From contig NZ_JNLX01000177.1 of assembly GCF_000715495.1 (NCBI RefSeq), positions 1 through 51,185 of the forward strand: 51,185 nucleotides of DNA. The letters are read 5' to 3'. Under the pieces are notes generated by a model, which made no database searches, was not told the DNA's origin, and saw only the letters and a program-made list of their open reading frames with translations. The position numbers and the translations under genes were made by a program. This document shows positions 49,218 through 51,185 of the stretch, piece by piece; the first letter of the stretch is position 1, and the number at the start of each line of letters is the position of its first letter. The stretch comes from Hymenobacter sp. IS2118 (GTDB taxonomy: Bacteria > Bacteroidota > Bacteroidia > Cytophagales > Hymenobacteraceae).

Positions 49218-50345
49218 ATGCTTCCAGCTACTGATACGTTCTTTACCAGAATGTTGGCCAAAAAAGGTCAGCCGCTGCTTATTGCCGGCCCGTGCTCGGC
49301 CGAAACCGAAGAACAGGTGCTGGCCACCGCGCACGGCCTGAAAGCGCTGGGGAAAATCGATTTATTTCGGGCTGGCATCTGGAAGCCCCGTACCCGGCCC
49401 GGTTCTTTTGAGGGTATGGGCGCCATTGCGCTGCCCTGGCTGCAGCGCGTGAAGGCCGAAACCGGCCTGCCCACCGCCATTGAGGTGGCCACGCCGCGCC
49501 ACGTAGAAGAAGCCCTGCGCCACGGCATCGACGTGCTGTGGGTGGGCGCCCGCACCACCGTGAACCCGTTTGCGGTGCAGGAGCTGGCTGATGCCCTGGC
49601 CGGTACCGGCGTGCCCGTGATGGTGAAAAACCCCGTAAACCCCGATGTGGCCCTGTGGGCCGGCGCGCTGGAGCGCATGGAGCGGGCCGGTATTACCGAT
49701 TTGGCGGCCATTCATCGCGGGTTCAGCACATTTGCGCCGAGCCGCTACCGCAACGCGCCAACCTGGATTTTGCCCATTGAGCTGAAAACGCGCTTCCCGC
49801 ACATTCCGCTCATCTGCGACCCCAGCCACATTGGTGGCCGGCGCGACTTGCTGCTGCCCATCGCCCAGAAAGCCCTGGATTTGGATTACGATGGCCTCAT
49901 CATCGAGTCGCACCCCGACCCGGACCACGCCCTGAGCGACGCCGAGCAGCAGGTGACGCCCGCGCGCCTGGGCGAAATCCTCAACGAGCTGCAGTACCGC
50001 TACCGCTCCTCCAACAACGCCGAGTACCTCAACAAAGCCGAGGAGCTGCGCCAGAAGATGGACGAGGCCGACCGCGAAATTGTGGAAGCCCTGGCCCGCC
50101 GCATGGCCTTAGTAGAAGAGCTGGCCGAATACAAGAAGGAAAATAACGTGAAAATCCTGCAAATCGACCGCTGGCAGGAGATTTTCAACACCCGTACCGA
50201 GTGGGCAGGCAAGCTCAACGTGAACCAGAAATTCGTGGCCGAGCTCTACAAGCTCATTCATCTGGAAAGCATCCGCAAACAAACTGAAGTGCTGAATGGC
50301 CGGCCCCAAGTGGACGGCGTGGAGCATCTCGGGCCGGGGTTGTAG
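49218..50345 (+). CDS. Bifunctional DAHP synthase / chorismate mutase
   Basis: 375 residues. The N-terminal domain (about 15-260) is a type I-beta (KDO8PS-like) 3-deoxy-7-phosphoheptulonate synthase, the first step of the shikimate pathway: GPCSAETEEQ, RAGIWKPRTRPGSFEG, VMVKNPVNPD, and the metal-site IESHPDP. The C-terminal 90 residues are a type II chorismate mutase (AroQ): LNKAEELRQKMDEADREIV and ALARRMALVEELAEYKKEN, with VKILQIDRWQEI. Such fusions are usual in Bacteroidota and let the mutase control the synthase. The gene order (aro genes) continues outside the window or not at all. Confidence 0.95.
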   Translation: MLPATDTFFTRMLAKKGQPLLIAGPCSAETEEQVLATAHGLKALGKIDLFRAGIWKPRTRPGSFEGMGAIALPWLQRVKAETGLPTAIEVATPRHVEEALRHGIDVLWVGARTTVNPFAVQELADALAGTGVPVMVKNPVNPDVALWAGALERMERAGITDLAAIHRGFSTFAPSRYRNAPTWILPIELKTRFPHIPLICDPSHIGGRRDLLLPIAQKALDLDYDGLIIESHPDPDHALSDAEQQVTPARLGEILNELQYRYRSSNNAEYLNKAEELRQKMDEADREIVEALARRMALVEELAEYKKENNVKILQIDRWQEIFNTRTEWAGKLNVNQKFVAELYKLIHLESIRKQTEVLNGRPQVDGVEHLGPGL

Positions 50346-50480
50346 CTGCGGGCTTATTCCGAGAGCCGCGTATACGTTTTGAGGGGAGCGTCCGAAATGC
50401 AGCGGTTGCGGTAGTCCAACACTAGGGCGTGAGGACAATAAGAAATCAGCTATATGTTTACTGCTTATTTACTTTTCAGC

Positions 50481-50849
50481 ATGCGCCGTCACGAAATTTC
50501 TGATGCTACCTGGGCCCTGGTTGCCCCGCACCTCTCCGGCAAGGCCGCCGATGGCGGGGCGACGGCCGTCGATAACCGGCTGTTTTTCAACGCTGTGGTG
50601 TGGATAATGCGCACCGGCTGCCCGTGGGCCGACCTGCCCGAACGCTTCGGCAAGTCCGACACGGCCCGCAAACGCTTCCGCCGGCTGGCCGAAAAAGGCG
50701 TCTGGCGCCGCCTTTTCCAGGTCGTCCAAGCGCCGGAGCTGGACTGGGTGCTGCTCGACTCGACCATCGTGCGGGCGCACCAGCACGCGGCGGGCCAAAA
50801 AAAAGCGACGCTCAGACCGAGTGCCTCGGCCGCAGCCGGGGCGGGATGA
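50481..50849 (+). CDS. IS5-family transposase, first frame (OrfA)
   Basis: 122 residues from the ATG at 50481 (MRRHEISDATWALVAPHLSG). The N-terminal IS5 domain (DUF4096-like: NAVVWIMRTGCPWADLPERF, RRLAEKGVWRRLFQ) is followed by the first catalytic Asp in LLDSTIVRAH. Translation in this frame ends at TGA 50847-50849 soon after an A8 run (50797-50804, CAAAAAAAAG). A -1 slip there continues into the second frame. An upstream in-frame start at 50454 is possible but adds non-family residues. Confidence 0.88.
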   Translation: MRRHEISDATWALVAPHLSGKAADGGATAVDNRLFFNAVVWIMRTGCPWADLPERFGKSDTARKRFRRLAEKGVWRRLFQVVQAPELDWVLLDSTIVRAHQHAAGQKKATLRPSASAAAGAG

Positions 50850-51185
50850 GCACCAAAATTCACGCCTGCGTCGAGTCGCTGGGCAACGCGGTGCGCCTGC
50901 TCGCCACCCCCGGCCAGGCCGGCGACAGCCCGCAGGCGCTGCCCCTGCTCGACGGCCTCGACGTGGGCCAGGTAGTGGCCGACACGGCCTACGACAGCGA
51001 CCAAACCCGCGCCTATTGCGCTCAACGCGGTATTCAAGCCGTCATCCCCAGCCACCCCAACCGCACCCAACCGCTGCCCCTGGACGAGAATGCCTACCGC
51101 GACCGCAACAAAATCGAACGCTTTTTCGGACGCATGAAGCAGTATCGCCGCTTGGCCACCCGCTACGAGAAGACCATCGTTTCCT
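50804..51185 (+). CDS. IS5-family transposase, second frame (OrfB), partial
   Basis: Read from the A8 run in the -1 frame: SDAQTECLGRSRGGMSTKIH, then the second catalytic Asp in VADTAYDSDQTR and the third acidic residue in NKIERFFGRMKQYRR. An ATG at 50846 overlaps the OrfA stop (ATGA) and could start OrfB alone. The last residues before the window edge are YEKTIVS, so only about 10-20 residues are missing. Fusion by frameshifting is known for this IS group. Confidence 0.85.

Larger units (their letters stand above)
50346..51185 (+). mobile_element. IS5-family element, IS427-like group, cut by the window end
   Basis: A two-frame transposase of the IS5 family fills 50481 to the window end. The left end lies somewhere between the DAHP synthase stop (50345) and 50481; I could not fix the terminal inverted repeat without the right end. 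The 135 bp before the first ATG have no other gene. A different IS5-like element ends at 134. Confidence 0.75.

Overview
The window looks like the chromosome of a high-GC Bacteroidota bacterium of the Hymenobacter type (Cytophagales, Hymenobacteraceae). This rests on the bamD-rpoZ-coaC/coaB-DUF4835-recN gene order typical of the phylum, a bacillithiol synthase (BshA), Bacteroidota-style LysS, FabI and omega subunit, repeated TAnnTTTG-type -7 promoter boxes, and several families of intergenic palindromes. The species is inferred from gene content, not from a marker gene. No rRNA, tRNA or CRISPR array was seen.

Layout. 1-1.7 kb: the 3' end of an insertion sequence has cut a metal-transporting P-type ATPase in half. 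1.7-9.6 kb: penicillin-acylase-like enzyme, two membrane proteins (DUF421, DUF2254), an A-type Fe-S carrier, bshA and an outer-membrane barrel. 9.6-19.8 kb: a large GH3/serine-hydrolase fusion, mutL, two adjacent rhomboid proteases, mdh and tilS. 19.8-28.1 kb: a plus-strand envelope and housekeeping block (OstA-like protein, bamD, rpoZ, coaC, coaB, DUF4835, recN, fabI). In it, phosphopantetheine synthesis is encoded by two ORFs rather than one fused coaBC.

28.1-33.4 kb is the accessory and most eventful part. It holds a cluster of GCGTC-dyad repeats, a broken barstar-type immunity gene, an AT-rich zinc-ribbon gene fused in frame to the tail of a collapsed ABC transporter, an AT-rich secreted CxC protein, and a DUF4160-DUF2442 pair. 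The pair lies between an intact XRE-type regulator and a 67-bp duplicate of that regulator's 3' end. The regulator has a perfect 13-bp dyad upstream that looks like an operator. 33.4-39.1 kb: a secreted M28-type peptidase, dienelactone hydrolase, cupin, FemAB/GNAT-like enzyme and a Kazal-inhibitor lipoprotein. 39.3-47.5 kb: stress-type small proteins (YtxH-CsbD, YtxH, glycine-zipper protein) around lysS, an unrecognised 362-residue protein and a tail-specific protease. 47.8-51.2 kb: proline dehydrogenase, divergent DAHP synthase-chorismate mutase, and an IS5-family element with a frameshifted transposase that runs off the window.

No wholly new system can be proven from sequence alone. The best candidates are the DUF4160-DUF2442-XRE module with its duplicated flank, the decayed immunity/transporter locus beside it, and the unknown protein at 42417-43505. 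The intergenic DNA is unusually rich in long near-perfect inverted repeats of at least four families, one of which appears to contribute the lysS start codon.
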